A model generated the notes under the pieces. That model did no database searches, was not told the origin of the DNA, and saw nothing but the letters and a program-made list of their open reading frames with translations. A program made the translations under genes and the position numbers. Positions 24,929-35,002 of a stretch of DNA of 40,877 nt are shown piece by piece. Each line of letters opens with the position of its first letter. The stretch's first letter is position 1. The stretch comes from Cohaesibacter marisflavi (GTDB lineage: Bacteria; Pseudomonadota; Alphaproteobacteria; Rhizobiales; Cohaesibacteraceae). Location: NCBI RefSeq assembly GCF_900115225.1, contig NZ_FOVR01000020.1, positions 1-40,877 of the forward strand. Reading direction: 5' to 3'.

Positions 24929-27900
24929 ATGTCTCATCTCCTTGATCGTCTCAACTTTTTGTCGCGAAAGAATGTCGACACCTTTTCCAGGGGCCACGGT
25001 GTTACGACCAGCGAAAACCGCGACTGGGAAGATTCCTATCGCAAGCGTTGGCAGCATGACAAGATTGTGCGCTCGACACACGGCGTGAACTGTACCGGCT
25101 CCTGCTCGTGGAAGATTTATGTCAAGGGCGGCATTGTGACGTGGGAAACACAGCAGACAGACTATCCCCGTACACGTCCGGATCTACCGAACCATGAACC
25201 GAGAGGATGCTCGCGTGGCGCCAGCTACAGCTGGTACATGTATTCCGCAAATCGCGTCAAATATCCCCTGATCCGCTCCCGTTTGTTGAAGCTGTGGCGC
25301 AAAGAACGAACACTGAAAACACCCGTAGGGGCTTGGGCTGCCATCCAGGAAGACCCTAAAAAGCGGGCAGACTATGTGAAAGTGCGTGGTCTTGGAGGCT
25401 TCGTTCGTTCCACGTGGGATGAAGTGAATGAGATCATCGCCGCAGCCAATGCCTATACTGCGAAAACATGGGGCCCGGATCGCGTCATCGGCTTTTCTCC
25501 CATCCCGGCCATGTCCATGGTTTCTTATGCAGCAGGCTCGCGCTATCTGTCCTTGTTGGGCGGCGTTTGCATGTCATTTTATGACTGGTATTGTGACCTG
25601 CCTCCTGCATCTCCCATGACCTGGGGTGAGCAGACGGACGTTCCAGAGTCTGCTGACTGGTACAATGCTGGCTTCCTTATGCTCTGGGGATCCAACGTTC
25701 CACAAACGCGAACCCCGGACGCGCATTTCTACACTGAGGCGCGCTACAAGGGAACAAAGTCGGTTGTGGTCTCTCCGGATTACTCGGAAGCGGCAAAATT
25801 CTCGGATCTTTGGCTGCACCCCAAGCAAGGTACGGACGCGGCGCTTGCAATGGCGTTGGGCCATGTCATCCTGCGAGAATTTCATTTGGATCGCCAAACG
25901 GACTATTTTGACGATTATTGCCGCAGATACACGGACATGCCCATGCTGGTGCGGCTCGTCGAAAAAAATGGCCACTATATTCCAGACCGTTTCATCCGCG
26001 CGTCAGATTTTGAGAACGACTTGGAAGAAAAGAACAATTCCGAATGGAAGACAGTGGCCTATGACAGCAAATCGAAGAGTTATGTCACGCCCTCTGGTTC
26101 CATCGGTTTTCGCTGGGGTGAGCAGGGTAAGTGGAACCTTGAGGCCAAAGATGGAAAGGGTGAAGATGTCGACCTCACAATGTCCTTCATTCGCGATGGC
26201 GACAATGGCGAGATCGCAAATGTCGGCTTCCCATATTTCGGCAACAAAGAACATGATTTTTTTGAAGGGACAGACCATGACAGCGTTCTGGTTCGCAAGG
26301 TGCCTGCAAGAAAGATCAAACTCGCTGATGGTGAGGCGCTTGTTGCTACGGTTTTCGATCTGTTTGTTGCCAATTATGGTCTCGAACGCGGCCTGAAAGA
26401 CAAGAATTGCGCCAAATCCTATGATGAAAACCTACCTTATACACCCGCTTGGGCGGAAAAAATCACGGGTGTCCCGAAGAACCAGATCATCGCGGTCGCA
26501 CGAGAATTTGCATCCAACGCCGAAAAGACCAATGGCCGTTCCATGGTTATTCTCGGGGCGGGGCTGAACCACTGGTATCACATGGATATGAACTACCGTG
26601 GCATCATCAACATGCTGGTGATGTGCGGTTGCATTGGACAGTCCGGAGGGGGGTGGAGCCACTATGTCGGTCAGGAAAAATTGCGTCCGCAAACCGGTTG
26701 GTTGCCACTGGCATTCGGGCTTGATTGGAGCCGTCCGCCACGACACATGAATTCCACCTCTTTCTTCTACGCGCATACAGACCAATGGCGCTACGAAACA
26801 CTGAAAGTGGATGAGATCCTCTCACCAACAGCGCCGGACGGCGATTGGGATGCTTCGCTCATTGATTACAATATCCGGGCGGAACGCATGGGCTGGTTGC
26901 CGTCTGCACCACAGCTGAAAACCAATCCGCTACAGGTTGCCAGAGATGCGGCGGCTGCAGGTAAGGAGGCAAAGGACTATGTTGCTGACGCCTTGACGAC
27001 AGGCACGCTTTCGATGTCCTGCGAAGACCCGGATGCGGAGGCAAACTGGCCACGCAATCTGTTTGTCTGGCGTTCCAACCTGCTCGGCTCGTCTGGTAAG
27101 GGGCATGAATATTTCCTCAAACACCTGCTTGGCACATCGCATGGCGTGCTTGGCAAGGACCTGGGTGAGGAAGGTCGACAACAAGCCAAAGAGGCCGTAT
27201 GGCACGATGAAGCGCCGGAAGGGAAGCTCGATCTGCTGGTGACACTTGACTTCCGCATGTCGACTACCTGTGTCTATTCCGACATCGTTCTACCTACTGC
27301 GACCTGGTACGAAAAGAATGATCTCAATACCTCGGATATGCACCCGTTCATCCATCCTCTTTCAAGTGCCGCGGATCCGGCATGGGATGCACGCAGCGAC
27401 TGGGAGATCTTCAAGGGCATTGCGCGGAAATTCTCTGATGTCGCCCCAGAGGTTTTGGGCGTTGAAAAGGATATTGTGCTGGTGCCCACTTTGCATGATA
27501 CGCCTGGCGAACTGGCCCAGCCGTTTGATGTGAAAGACTGGAAGACCGGCGAGATCGATCCGGTGCCCGGCAAGACCATGCCGACCGTCGCTGTTGTCGA
27601 ACGTGACTATCCGAACCTTTACAAGCGCTTCACCGCACTTGGTCCGCTTCTGGACAAACTCGGCAATGGCGGTAAGGGAATTTCGTGGAACACGGAACAC
27701 GAGGTCGAGCTTCTGGGGCGCCTCAATGGCACGGTAACAGAAGAGGGTGTCACAAATGGTCGCCCGAAAATTGAAACTGACATTGATGCGACCGAAGTCA
27801 TCCTGTCGCTCGCTCCAGAGACCAATGGCGAAGTGGCTGTGAAGGCGTGGGATGCGCTTTCAAAGTTTACAGGCCGCGATCACGCCCATCTGGCTATCCC

Positions 27901-28687
27901 CAAGGAGGATGAAAAGATCCGCTTCCGTGATGTCGTGGCGCAGCCGCGCAAGATCATTTCCTCACCAACCTGGTCGGGCCTGGAGTCGGAGAAGGTCTGT
28001 TACAACGCGGGCTATACCAACGTGCATGAACTGATACCGTGGCGTACGATTACCGGCCGCCAGCAGCTCTATCAGGATCATTTGTGGATGCGTGCTTTTG
28101 GTGAGGGCTTTTGTGTCTATCGGCCGCCAATCGACACCAAATCGGTTACGCCGACCATTGTCGATAAGGCCGACGGCAAACCGCATCTGGTGCTGAACTT
28201 CATTACGCCGCATCAAAAATGGGGCATCCATTCAACCTATACAGACAACCTGATGATGCTGACCCTCAACCGGGGTGGCCCGGTTGTCTGGATCTCGGAG
28301 CCTGACGCCAAGCGTGCTGGCATCATCGATAATGACTGGGTCGAAGTCTATAACTCCAATGGTTCTCTCATTGCCCGCGCGGTAGTTTCCCAACGCATGA
28401 AAGACGGCACGATCTTTATGTACCACGCACAGGAAAAGATCGTGAATACACCGGGCTCTCCAACAACTGGGCAACGCGGTGGCATCCATAATTCCGTTAC
28501 GAGGGCCATTACCAAGCCAACGCACATGATTGGTGGCTATGCCCATCAGTCTTATGGCTTCAACTATTACGGGACGGTGGGAGCGAACCGCGATGAATTT
28601 GTCGTGGTCAGAAAGCTCGATCAGGTCGATTGGATGGACGAGCCAGACAGCGACACAATCCCTCAAACCCTGGAGGTGGCAGAATGA
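24929..28687 (+). CDS. narG: Respiratory nitrate reductase, alpha subunit
   Basis: The protein has 1252 residues, like E. coli NarG (about 1247). The N-terminal iron-sulfur motif HGVNCTGSCSWKIYV has the His ligand typical of Nar; the Mo-coordinating Asp lies in SFYDWYCDLPPASP. Later blocks include WGSNVPQTRTPDAHF, GCIGQSGGGWSHYVG, RSNLLGSSGKGHEYF and GQRGGIHNSVTRA near the C-terminus. It binds bis-MGD and reduces nitrate to nitrite on the cytoplasmic side. A Tat-like remnant is not obvious, as usual for NarG. AAGGAAAACAAC precedes the ATG, and the stop overlaps narH (ATGA). Confidence 0.98.
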   Translation: MSHLLDRLNFLSRKNVDTFSRGHGVTTSENRDWEDSYRKRWQHDKIVRSTHGVNCTGSCSWKIYVKGGIVTWETQQTDYPRTRPDLPNHEPRGCSRGASYSWYMYSANRVKYPLIRSRLLKLWRKERTLKTPVGAWAAIQEDPKKRADYVKVRGLGGFVRSTWDEVNEIIAAANAYTAKTWGPDRVIGFSPIPAMSMVSYAAGSRYLSLLGGVCMSFYDWYCDLPPASPMTWGEQTDVPESADWYNAGFLMLWGSNVPQTRTPDAHFYTEARYKGTKSVVVSPDYSEAAKFSDLWLHPKQGTDAALAMALGHVILREFHLDRQTDYFDDYCRRYTDMPMLVRLVEKNGHYIPDRFIRASDFENDLEEKNNSEWKTVAYDSKSKSYVTPSGSIGFRWGEQGKWNLEAKDGKGEDVDLTMSFIRDGDNGEIANVGFPYFGNKEHDFFEGTDHDSVLVRKVPARKIKLADGEALVATVFDLFVANYGLERGLKDKNCAKSYDENLPYTPAWAEKITGVPKNQIIAVAREFASNAEKTNGRSMVILGAGLNHWYHMDMNYRGIINMLVMCGCIGQSGGGWSHYVGQEKLRPQTGWLPLAFGLDWSRPPRHMNSTSFFYAHTDQWRYETLKVDEILSPTAPDGDWDASLIDYNIRAERMGWLPSAPQLKTNPLQVARDAAAAGKEAKDYVADALTTGTLSMSCEDPDAEANWPRNLFVWRSNLLGSSGKGHEYFLKHLLGTSHGVLGKDLGEEGRQQAKEAVWHDEAPEGKLDLLVTLDFRMSTTCVYSDIVLPTATWYEKNDLNTSDMHPFIHPLSSAADPAWDARSDWEIFKGIARKFSDVAPEVLGVEKDIVLVPTLHDTPGELAQPFDVKDWKTGEIDPVPGKTMPTVAVVERDYPNLYKRFTALGPLLDKLGNGGKGISWNTEHEVELLGRLNGTVTEEGVTNGRPKIETDIDATEVILSLAPETNGEVAVKAWDALSKFTGRDHAHLAIPKEDEKIRFRDVVAQPRKIISSPTWSGLESEKVCYNAGYTNVHELIPWRTITGRQQLYQDHLWMRAFGEGFCVYRPPIDTKSVTPTIVDKADGKPHLVLNFITPHQKWGIHSTYTDNLMMLTLNRGGPVVWISEPDAKRAGIIDNDWVEVYNSNGSLIARAVVSQRMKDGTIFMYHAQEKIVNTPGSPTTGQRGGIHNSVTRAITKPTHMIGGYAHQSYGFNYYGTVGANRDEFVVVRKLDQVDWMDEPDSDTIPQTLEVAE

Positions 28688-30222
28688 AGGTCCGCGCACA
28701 AATCGGTATGGTTTTGAACCTCGACAAATGCATCGGGTGCCATACATGTTCCGTCACTTGCAAGAATGTTTGGACAAATCGTGAAGGCGTTGAATATGCC
28801 TGGTTCAACAATGTCGAGACCAAACCAGGCATCGGGTTTCCCAAGGAGTGGGAAAACCAGAAAAAGTGGAACGGTGGCTGGGTCCGCAAGAAGAATGGCA
28901 AGATCGAACCCAAAATGGGCCCCAAATGGCGCATCCTCGCCAAGATCTTCGCCAATCCGGACCTGCCGGAAATCGACGACTATTACGAACCCTTTGATTT
29001 CGACTACGGCCACCTTCAAAGTGCGCAGGAAGGCAAAACCATGCCAACCGCGCGTCCGCGATCGAAGTTGACGGGTGAGCGGATGGAGAAGATCGAATGG
29101 GGCCCCAACTGGGAAGAAATCCTTGGTGGTGAGTTCGAGAAGCGATCGAAAGATGTAAACTTTGAAGGTATTGAGAAGGAAATCTACGGCCAGTTCGAAG
29201 ATACCTTCATGATGTACCTGCCGCGCCTGTGCGAGCATTGCCTCAACCCCACTTGCGTCGCGGCCTGCCCTTCGGGAGCAATCTACAAGCGCGAAGACGA
29301 TGGCATAGTTCTGATTGACCAAGAGAAATGCCGCGGTTGGCGAATGTGTGTTTCAGGTTGCCCCTACAAGAAGATTTATTACAACTGGAACTCAGGCAAG
29401 TCGGAAAAATGCATTTTCTGCTATCCGCGCATCGAGGCCGGTCAACCAACAGTTTGTTCTGAGACCTGTGTAGGCCGCATTCGCTATCTCGGTGTCGTTC
29501 TGTATGACGCAGACAAGATTTCTGAAGCCGCATCGACAGGGAACGAAAAAGATCTCTATGAGGAGCAACTGAAGGTGTTTCTCGACCCCAATGACCCGGC
29601 TGTTATCGAGCAAGCCCGCAAGGATGGGGTGCCGGAAGCATGGTTGGAATCTGCTAAAACATCCCCTGTCTATAAAATGGCGATGGAGTGGAAGGTTGCT
29701 TTCCCGCTGCACCCTGAGTATCGGACATTGCCGATGGTCTGGTACATCCCTCCGCTTTCTCCACTTCAGTCCGCCGCTCAGGAAGGAAAACTGGGTATGG
29801 ACGGAGACATGCCGGATGTACGTTCCTTGCGTATTCCCGTTCGCTATCTTGCCAATCTGCTGACCGCAGGCAAAGAAGAGCCGGTCGTCTCGGCGCTCGA
29901 ACGCATGCTGGCCATGCGCAGCTATATGCGAGCCAAGACGATTGACGGTGTCATTGATGAGACTATTGCCGCCAGGGTCGGCATGAGCAGCCAGATGATC
30001 GAAGACATGTATCAGATCATGGCAATTGCCAACTACGAAGATCGTTTCGTCATTCCAACGACCCACCGAGAGGCCTCAGAGGATGCCTACGACATACGTG
30101 GTTCATGTGGGTTTTCTTTCGGAAATGGCTGTTCTGGTGGGAATTCCAAAGCGGACCTATTCGGAGCAAATCGCCGCAAAGTCGTCCAGACACCGACAGA
30201 CATTTTCAAGGAGCAGGTCTAA
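28684..30222 (+). CDS. narH: Respiratory nitrate reductase, beta subunit
   Basis: The protein has 512 residues, the E. coli length. Start ATG 28684 overlaps the narG stop. Cysteine clusters: CIGCHTCSVTCKN, CEHCLNPTCVAACP, CRGWRMCVSGCPYKK and CIFCYPRIEAGQPTVCSETC. The Trp in CRGWRMC replaces a Cys, giving the [3Fe-4S] cluster that is diagnostic of NarH. It carries electrons from NarI hemes to NarG. The stop overlaps the narJ start by one base (TAATG). Confidence 0.98.
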   Translation: MKVRAQIGMVLNLDKCIGCHTCSVTCKNVWTNREGVEYAWFNNVETKPGIGFPKEWENQKKWNGGWVRKKNGKIEPKMGPKWRILAKIFANPDLPEIDDYYEPFDFDYGHLQSAQEGKTMPTARPRSKLTGERMEKIEWGPNWEEILGGEFEKRSKDVNFEGIEKEIYGQFEDTFMMYLPRLCEHCLNPTCVAACPSGAIYKREDDGIVLIDQEKCRGWRMCVSGCPYKKIYYNWNSGKSEKCIFCYPRIEAGQPTVCSETCVGRIRYLGVVLYDADKISEAASTGNEKDLYEEQLKVFLDPNDPAVIEQARKDGVPEAWLESAKTSPVYKMAMEWKVAFPLHPEYRTLPMVWYIPPLSPLQSAAQEGKLGMDGDMPDVRSLRIPVRYLANLLTAGKEEPVVSALERMLAMRSYMRAKTIDGVIDETIAARVGMSSQMIEDMYQIMAIANYEDRFVIPTTHREASEDAYDIRGSCGFSFGNGCSGGNSKADLFGANRRKVVQTPTDIFKEQV

Positions 30223-30932
30223 TGACTATCGCACTGAAGGTTATTTCGCTGCTCTTGAGCTATCCAGAACAAACGCAGCTGGATGGTCTTACGGAGATGA
30301 AACAGGCTCTTAGTAATTCTGAGGCCCCCAAGGGCGTTCCTGAGCTTCTTTCCAGGCTGATCGATGATCTCGCCAGTCTGGATCTCTATGAAGCCCAGGA
30401 ACGCTATGTTTCTCTCTTTGATCGCAGCCGATCCCTGTCTCTGCATCTGTTTGAACATGTGCATGGAGAAAGCCGTGATAGGGGGCAGGCGATGGTCGAT
30501 TTGAAAGCGATGTATGAGGATCATGGTTTCGAACTCGACACCAAAGAAATGCCGGATTATCTGCCGCTCTTTCTAGAGTTTCTTTCCGTCTTGCCATCGC
30601 AAGAAGCCTGTGCGCTATTAGCCGAAACCGCCCATATCACTGCAGTCGTCGGTGCAAGATTGAAAAAGCGGGGATCAGCTTATGCCCATGCTTTTGCAGC
30701 GCTGTCCCTATTTTCGGGGGTGAAACCTGACGAGGCGCTTCTTTCGGAATTGTTGTCGATGAAAGAAGACGACCCGGACGACCTCACTGCACTTGATCGT
30801 ATCTGGGAAGAGGAGGTTGTCACCTTTGGCGGGAATGCGGGTGAAGGAGCCTGTGGCCCGGATCGTTTGAGAACCCAAATGCGCGCCGCCCAGCGGCGAC
30901 CAGACGGGGCAGCAACCAATCCAATGGTCTGA
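30222..30932 (+). CDS. narJ: Nitrate reductase assembly chaperone NarJ
   Basis: The protein has 236 residues, the same as E. coli NarJ. It starts MTIALKVISLLLSYPEQ, followed by the helical TorD-like fold with LYEAQERYVSLFDRSRSLSLHLFEHVHGESRDRGQAM, the most conserved NarJ block, and MPDYLPLFLEFLSVLP. It holds NarG until the Mo cofactor is inserted and docks NarGH to the membrane. The frame is open further upstream but ATG 30222 is fixed by length and coupling to narH. Confidence 0.96.
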   Translation: MTIALKVISLLLSYPEQTQLDGLTEMKQALSNSEAPKGVPELLSRLIDDLASLDLYEAQERYVSLFDRSRSLSLHLFEHVHGESRDRGQAMVDLKAMYEDHGFELDTKEMPDYLPLFLEFLSVLPSQEACALLAETAHITAVVGARLKKRGSAYAHAFAALSLFSGVKPDEALLSELLSMKEDDPDDLTALDRIWEEEVVTFGGNAGEGACGPDRLRTQMRAAQRRPDGAATNPMV

Positions 30933-30943
30933 GAGGAATGACA

Positions 30944-31663
30944 ATGTTTAGCTATCTCAACACGCTTCTTTACGGGATCTATCCATATATCGCAATGGTG
31001 GTATTGGTGGTCGGCTCGATTATCCGCTATGACCGGGAACCCTATTCCTGGCGATCCGGTTCCAGCCAATTGCTTCGTCGCAAACAGCTCATGTGGGGCT
31101 CAGTGCTGTTTCATCTGGGTGTCCTCTTCATTTTTGCGGGTCATTTCGTTGGTTTGCTTACACCCATCTGGATATGGGATGCTTTAGGTGTCAGTCACCA
31201 GGCCAAGCAAACGCTTGCTGTGGTAGCTGGAGGCATTGCAGGTACCATGGGAATTGTGGGTGCTACATTGCTCGTTCACCGACGGCTTTTCGATCCGCGC
31301 GTGCGCGCTCAATCAAGCAGCACAGATACGCTCATTATCGTGCTGCTTTGGGTGCAGCTTTTTCTTGGTCTTTCGACAATACCGGTCTCGATTGCCCATA
31401 TTGATGGTCACGAGATGCTGAAATTCATGAGTTGGGCTCAAGGCATCTTCACATTTGACTTATCTGCTTCGAGCTATGTTACTGATGCGCCGATCATATT
31501 CAAACTGCACCTGTTTCTGGGGCTGACAATTCTCTTCCTGTTTCCCTTTACCCGCCTCGTACATATGCTGAGCGTACCGGTTCGTTATATCTGGCGCCCG
31601 GGCTATCAGGTTGTGCGTCAAAAAGGGGACGGTTCCAAAGCCAATCGGGCACCTGCGGAGTAA
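30944..31663 (+). CDS. narI: Respiratory nitrate reductase, gamma subunit (cytochrome b)
   Basis: The protein has 239 residues from ATG 30944 (MFSYLNTLLYGIYPYIAMV), chosen because GAGAGG is 7 nt upstream; ATG 30938 would have no space for it. Five membrane segments are visible. Heme-ligand histidines lie in SVLFHLGVLFIFAGHFVGL and FKLHLFLG/TRLVHMLS. It oxidises quinol at the outer face of the membrane and passes electrons to NarH. Quinol from the ubiquinone pool is needed, which matters because the ubiU/ubiV genes downstream are damaged. Confidence 0.96.
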   Translation: MFSYLNTLLYGIYPYIAMVVLVVGSIIRYDREPYSWRSGSSQLLRRKQLMWGSVLFHLGVLFIFAGHFVGLLTPIWIWDALGVSHQAKQTLAVVAGGIAGTMGIVGATLLVHRRLFDPRVRAQSSSTDTLIIVLLWVQLFLGLSTIPVSIAHIDGHEMLKFMSWAQGIFTFDLSASSYVTDAPIIFKLHLFLGLTILFLFPFTRLVHMLSVPVRYIWRPGYQVVRQKGDGSKANRAPAE

Positions 31664-31669
31664 ATCACA

Positions 31670-32578
31670 ATGGCCAATCTTTTGAACACAATTAGAAAGA
31701 AGAGTGCCAGGCCCGCGCAAGATGCATCTGAAAGCTATGGCACTTATCAGGAAATAGACACAACCGTCCCGCCCAAAGCGAGGCCGTGTTTCGATCAGAT
31801 TAGCGTCAATGGGGACGAAATTCCCGAGCAATCGATTCTGAGCGAAGCTCAGAACCATCCGGCAGACAATCCCAGCGAGGCGCTGTTCGCTGCAGCAAAG
31901 GCGCTCGTTGTGAGGCAGTTGCTTCTTTGTCGCGCAAAAGAACTGGGCGTAAAGGCTGAGCTCCGCGATGAGACCGAAAGCCGAACTGAAACCGAGGAAG
32001 ACGCAACCATCCGCCTTCTGATTGAGACAGAAATTGACGTTCCTCAAGCCAGTGAAGATGAGTGTCTGAGATATTACGAAAATAACAAAGAGCGGTTCAG
32101 CTCTGAGCCGCTGTGGGAAGCGCGCCATATTCTAATTGGCTTCGAGCAATCAGGCTCCAGACAAGCAGCCCTCGACACAATTCAAAAGCTCTTGGCTATC
32201 TTGAAGGAAAAGCCGGCTGAATTCTCTGCACTTGCAGGAGATTTTTCCGTTTGTCCCTCAGCGTCGCAAGGTGGCAATCTTGGCCAACTCTCCAGAGGCA
32301 GCACTGTCGATGAATTTGAAAATGCGCTTGAAGAGCTTCAGGAGGGGGAAATAACGCAAGAACCGGTTGAAAGCCGTTACGGTTTTCACATCATTCGGCT
32401 GGATCGCAAGATCGAAGGAAGCCAATTGCCCTTTGATATGGTTCAGGAGCGCGTTGCCGGTTGGTTGGAAGCATCGGCATGGTCTAGGGCAGTTTCTCAA
32501 TATATTGCTCTGCTGACCTCTAATGCCGAAATCAAAGGTATCAGCATGACCGGTGCTGAAAGCTCACTGGTGCAGTAG
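31670..32578 (+). CDS. Parvulin-type peptidyl-prolyl isomerase (nar-linked)
   Basis: The protein has 302 residues. A parvulin domain lies at about 140-245: LWEARHILIGFEQSGS, FSVCPSASQGGNLGQLSRGS and ESRYGFHIIRLDRKIEG. The N-terminal half (NPSEALFAAAKALVVRQLL) resembles the SurA-N/NifM-type helical part. No signal peptide or membrane anchor is seen, so a cytoplasmic role near NarGHJ is likely. NifM and other PpiC proteins help fold metalloproteins; the same is inferred for nitrate reductase. It is 6 nt after narI with GGAG before the ATG. The gene is a frequent partner of nar operons in alpha- and betaproteobacteria. Confidence 0.9.
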   Translation: MANLLNTIRKKSARPAQDASESYGTYQEIDTTVPPKARPCFDQISVNGDEIPEQSILSEAQNHPADNPSEALFAAAKALVVRQLLLCRAKELGVKAELRDETESRTETEEDATIRLLIETEIDVPQASEDECLRYYENNKERFSSEPLWEARHILIGFEQSGSRQAALDTIQKLLAILKEKPAEFSALAGDFSVCPSASQGGNLGQLSRGSTVDEFENALEELQEGEITQEPVESRYGFHIIRLDRKIEGSQLPFDMVQERVAGWLEASAWSRAVSQYIALLTSNAEIKGISMTGAESSLVQ

Positions 32579-32587
32579 GGTATTGCG

Positions 32588-33148
32588 ATGAAGAAGCATG
32601 ATGAGGCCAATCGTATTGCTTTGGATCTGCTTCGTAAAAAGCAGAATAAAGACTGCTTTGCTTCGCCGCTTGAGTTCTTGCTTGATGAGCATATGCGCCA
32701 GCGGGCCTTATTTGGCCTTCTCGACAATTTGAGTGTTGGCGCTCATCTGGGCGCAGCATATGTAGAGGCAGCCATCAGCTTTCTGAAATCTGATTTTGCG
32801 CTTCATTCCCTCGATGAAGAAGAGGATTTGTTTCCTCTCCTGCGTCGTCGTGTCGACGACGACGGTCAACTTGAGCACCTACTTGGGAAACTCAGTTCCG
32901 AACACACACGCGATAGAGAAAGAGCGAGGCTTATATTGATAGGTCTTAATGATGGAGCCCCATTTTCTATAGAATTTCTGGAGTTGCTTCATGATTTTGC
33001 AGTGGCTGAACGTCGTCATCTTATCGTTGAAAACGCTATCATTATTCCCTTGGCACGGGCGTGCCTCAGTGCAACTGATCTGGTCATGATAGGCGCCCGT
33101 ATGGCCGCTCGACGTGGGATAGAAGTCAAAGGTAAAGGCGGCTTTTGA
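32588..33148 (+). CDS. Hemerythrin HHE-domain protein
   Basis: The protein has 186 residues. A four-helix hemerythrin-like bundle is suggested by FLLDEHMRQRALFGLLD (first His, with acidic residue), DFALHSLDEEEDLFPLLRRR, LSSEHTRDRERAR and FAVAERRHLIVENAIIIPLA, which match the HHE-type spacing for a di-iron site. Such proteins bind O2 or NO or repair iron-sulfur clusters (as YtfE/RIC does). It probably protects or supports the nitrate reductase metal centres. It is 9 nt after the isomerase gene in the same operon. Confidence 0.85.
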   Translation: MKKHDEANRIALDLLRKKQNKDCFASPLEFLLDEHMRQRALFGLLDNLSVGAHLGAAYVEAAISFLKSDFALHSLDEEEDLFPLLRRRVDDDGQLEHLLGKLSSEHTRDRERARLILIGLNDGAPFSIEFLELLHDFAVAERRHLIVENAIIIPLARACLSATDLVMIGARMAARRGIEVKGKGGF

Positions 33149-33165
33149 AAAGAGGAATAGAACCA

Positions 33166-34467
33166 ATGCCTGAAGTTACACAGAAAGCCTGTAACTGCGA
33201 AGTATCTGATCTACAAAAAGGCTTGATGTCAGTTGAGGAAGCGGTCGAGGTTGCGAAAGGGCTTGCAAAACCGCTCGTAACTGAGCAAACGATCTCAATT
33301 CGTAATGCCTGTGGTCGTGTGCTGGCAAAAAGTCTTTACGCGGATCGGTCTATGCCGTTTTTCGATAACTCAGCGATGGACGGGTATGTCCTGCGAGTAG
33401 AAGACATGCTTGGAGATGGGCCGTGGACCTTCCCAGTTTTAGGCACTATTGCTGCTGGCAACATTCCAAGACCTGTTCCAGCCCAAGCTGGTGCTTACCG
33501 TATTTTTACAGGTGCTCCGGTGCCTTCTGGATTTGATACAGTCGTCATGCAGGAAAACTGTGTGGCTAATGGTTCGATGGTATCAGTGCGTTCAAGACCC
33601 TCTCATGGTGACAACATACGCTATCGTGGTGAAGACATCGCTCAGGGCGAGCTTTTACTGGTTGCTGGGACGAGGTTGGAGCCACATCATGTTGGCTTGC
33701 TCGCTTCTAATGGTATTCTCAACGTAAGTGTAACACGCCCAGTTAGGATAGGTATTTTGTCAACTGGCGATGAATTGAGACGTAACGACAAATTGGATGG
33801 ACCTGCCAATATATTTGATGCCAACGCACCAATGTTGATGGCCTTGTGCGAGAGTTCCATGACTGACGTCACTGATCTAGGGATTTTGCCTGACAATCTG
33901 GCATTGATGACCGATAAATTGTGTGAGATCTCGTGCCTGTACGATCTGATCATATCGACTGGCGCTGCTTCATTGGGTGCGCGAGATCTTTTGCGAGAAG
34001 CTCTCGGCGTTGCAAACGGAGAGATTGTTGCGCATCGTGTTGCCCTCAAGCCTGGAAAGCCGGTTTTTTTTGGCAAACTGGGAGCGTCTTTATATACAGG
34101 TTTGCCAGGTAATCCGTTGGCCGTGTTTGTGGGGTTTGAAATCTTCGTGCGCGCGCAGATTGATATTCTTTCCGGTGCTAATCCTAGAAGAACAACGAAG
34201 GTAAGGGCCATCTTGAGGCACCCAATCAAAAGAAAAAGCGGCAGGACTGAATTTCTGCCAGCGCGTATCGTTGGGTATGATGAGGGTCTGCCGGTTATTG
34301 AGATTTTAGGACATGGCAGTTCTGGCACGCTTTTCCCTCTAGCGCAAGCTGATGGAATGGTGGTTTTATCTTCAGAGGTTGGACATACCAACGCTGGAGA
34401 TACGTTTTCTTGGTTTCCGCTCTCGACCACTAGCAAGGCCTTGGGAGCAAGTTTTTATGATCAATAA
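33166..34467 (+). CDS. moeA: Molybdopterin molybdenumtransferase MoeA
   Basis: The protein has 433 residues from ATG 33166, chosen because AAGAGGAA lies 8-10 nt upstream; the ORF extends to 33145 without a site. Domains in order: the MoeA N-terminus with MPFFDNSAMDGYVL (the conserved DNSAMDGY), FTGAPVPSGFDTVVMQEN, the MoeA/MogA-like domain with GILSTGDELRR and STGAASLGARDLLREAL (normally SGG-SVG), and GLPGNPLAVFVGFE. MoeA inserts molybdate into adenylylated molybdopterin. It follows the hemerythrin gene and overlaps the next gene by 11 nt, making Moco synthesis part of the nitrate operon. Confidence 0.95.
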   Translation: MPEVTQKACNCEVSDLQKGLMSVEEAVEVAKGLAKPLVTEQTISIRNACGRVLAKSLYADRSMPFFDNSAMDGYVLRVEDMLGDGPWTFPVLGTIAAGNIPRPVPAQAGAYRIFTGAPVPSGFDTVVMQENCVANGSMVSVRSRPSHGDNIRYRGEDIAQGELLLVAGTRLEPHHVGLLASNGILNVSVTRPVRIGILSTGDELRRNDKLDGPANIFDANAPMLMALCESSMTDVTDLGILPDNLALMTDKLCEISCLYDLIISTGAASLGARDLLREALGVANGEIVAHRVALKPGKPVFFGKLGASLYTGLPGNPLAVFVGFEIFVRAQIDILSGANPRRTTKVRAILRHPIKRKSGRTEFLPARIVGYDEGLPVIEILGHGSSGTLFPLAQADGMVVLSSEVGHTNAGDTFSWFPLSTTSKALGASFYDQ

Positions 34468-35002
34468 CACCAAGCTTGTCGCAGCGGTTCCTTTTGTACA
34501 GGACGACCCAGTCGATTCCATTCTTAAAAGAGTGACGGAGACACTTCTCGCTGAAGGGTACAGGGTAGTTGGCTTTCTGCAGTTTGCAACAGATGAGGTG
34601 GGAGAGTGTCGCAGAGCCATCGAAGTGGAAAATATTGAAACGGGCGAACGTCATCAGATTATGCAGACACTTGGCCTACACGCCAGGGGGTGCAGGCTTG
34701 ATCCTCATGCAATGACGACTTTAACAGCAAGCCTATCTAAAGCGGTGGAATTTCATCCAGATATAGTCATTTTGAATCGTTTCGGCAAAGGGGAAAGTGA
34801 AGGAACTGGCTTGAGGTCAGTGTTTGAAACCGTTGCCATTGCCAACATTCCTCTGCTGACCCCAGTCAAACAATCTTACATTGAACCATGGGTGGAGTTT
34901 TCGGACGGGTTTTCAATTTCACTTGAGCAAGAAGAACAAGCAGTGCTTGTTTGGTGTCGTCAAGCCATTAAATATGCGAGGAGGCTACGAAATGCCGCCT
35001 GA
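34457..35002 (+). CDS. DUF2478 family protein
   Basis: The protein has 181 residues from ATG 34457. Its fold opens with LVAAVPFVQDD and VTETLLAEGYRVVGFLQ, and has DIVILNRFGKGESEGTGLRS and NIPLLTPV, the DUF2478 pattern. DUF2478 proteins occur with molybdate transport and Moco genes and may bind nucleotides, but their activity is not known. No P-loop is visible. It overlaps moeA by 11 nt and moaA by 11 nt, so translation is coupled. Confidence 0.8.
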   Translation: MINNTKLVAAVPFVQDDPVDSILKRVTETLLAEGYRVVGFLQFATDEVGECRRAIEVENIETGERHQIMQTLGLHARGCRLDPHAMTTLTASLSKAVEFHPDIVILNRFGKGESEGTGLRSVFETVAIANIPLLTPVKQSYIEPWVEFSDGFSISLEQEEQAVLVWCRQAIKYARRLRNAA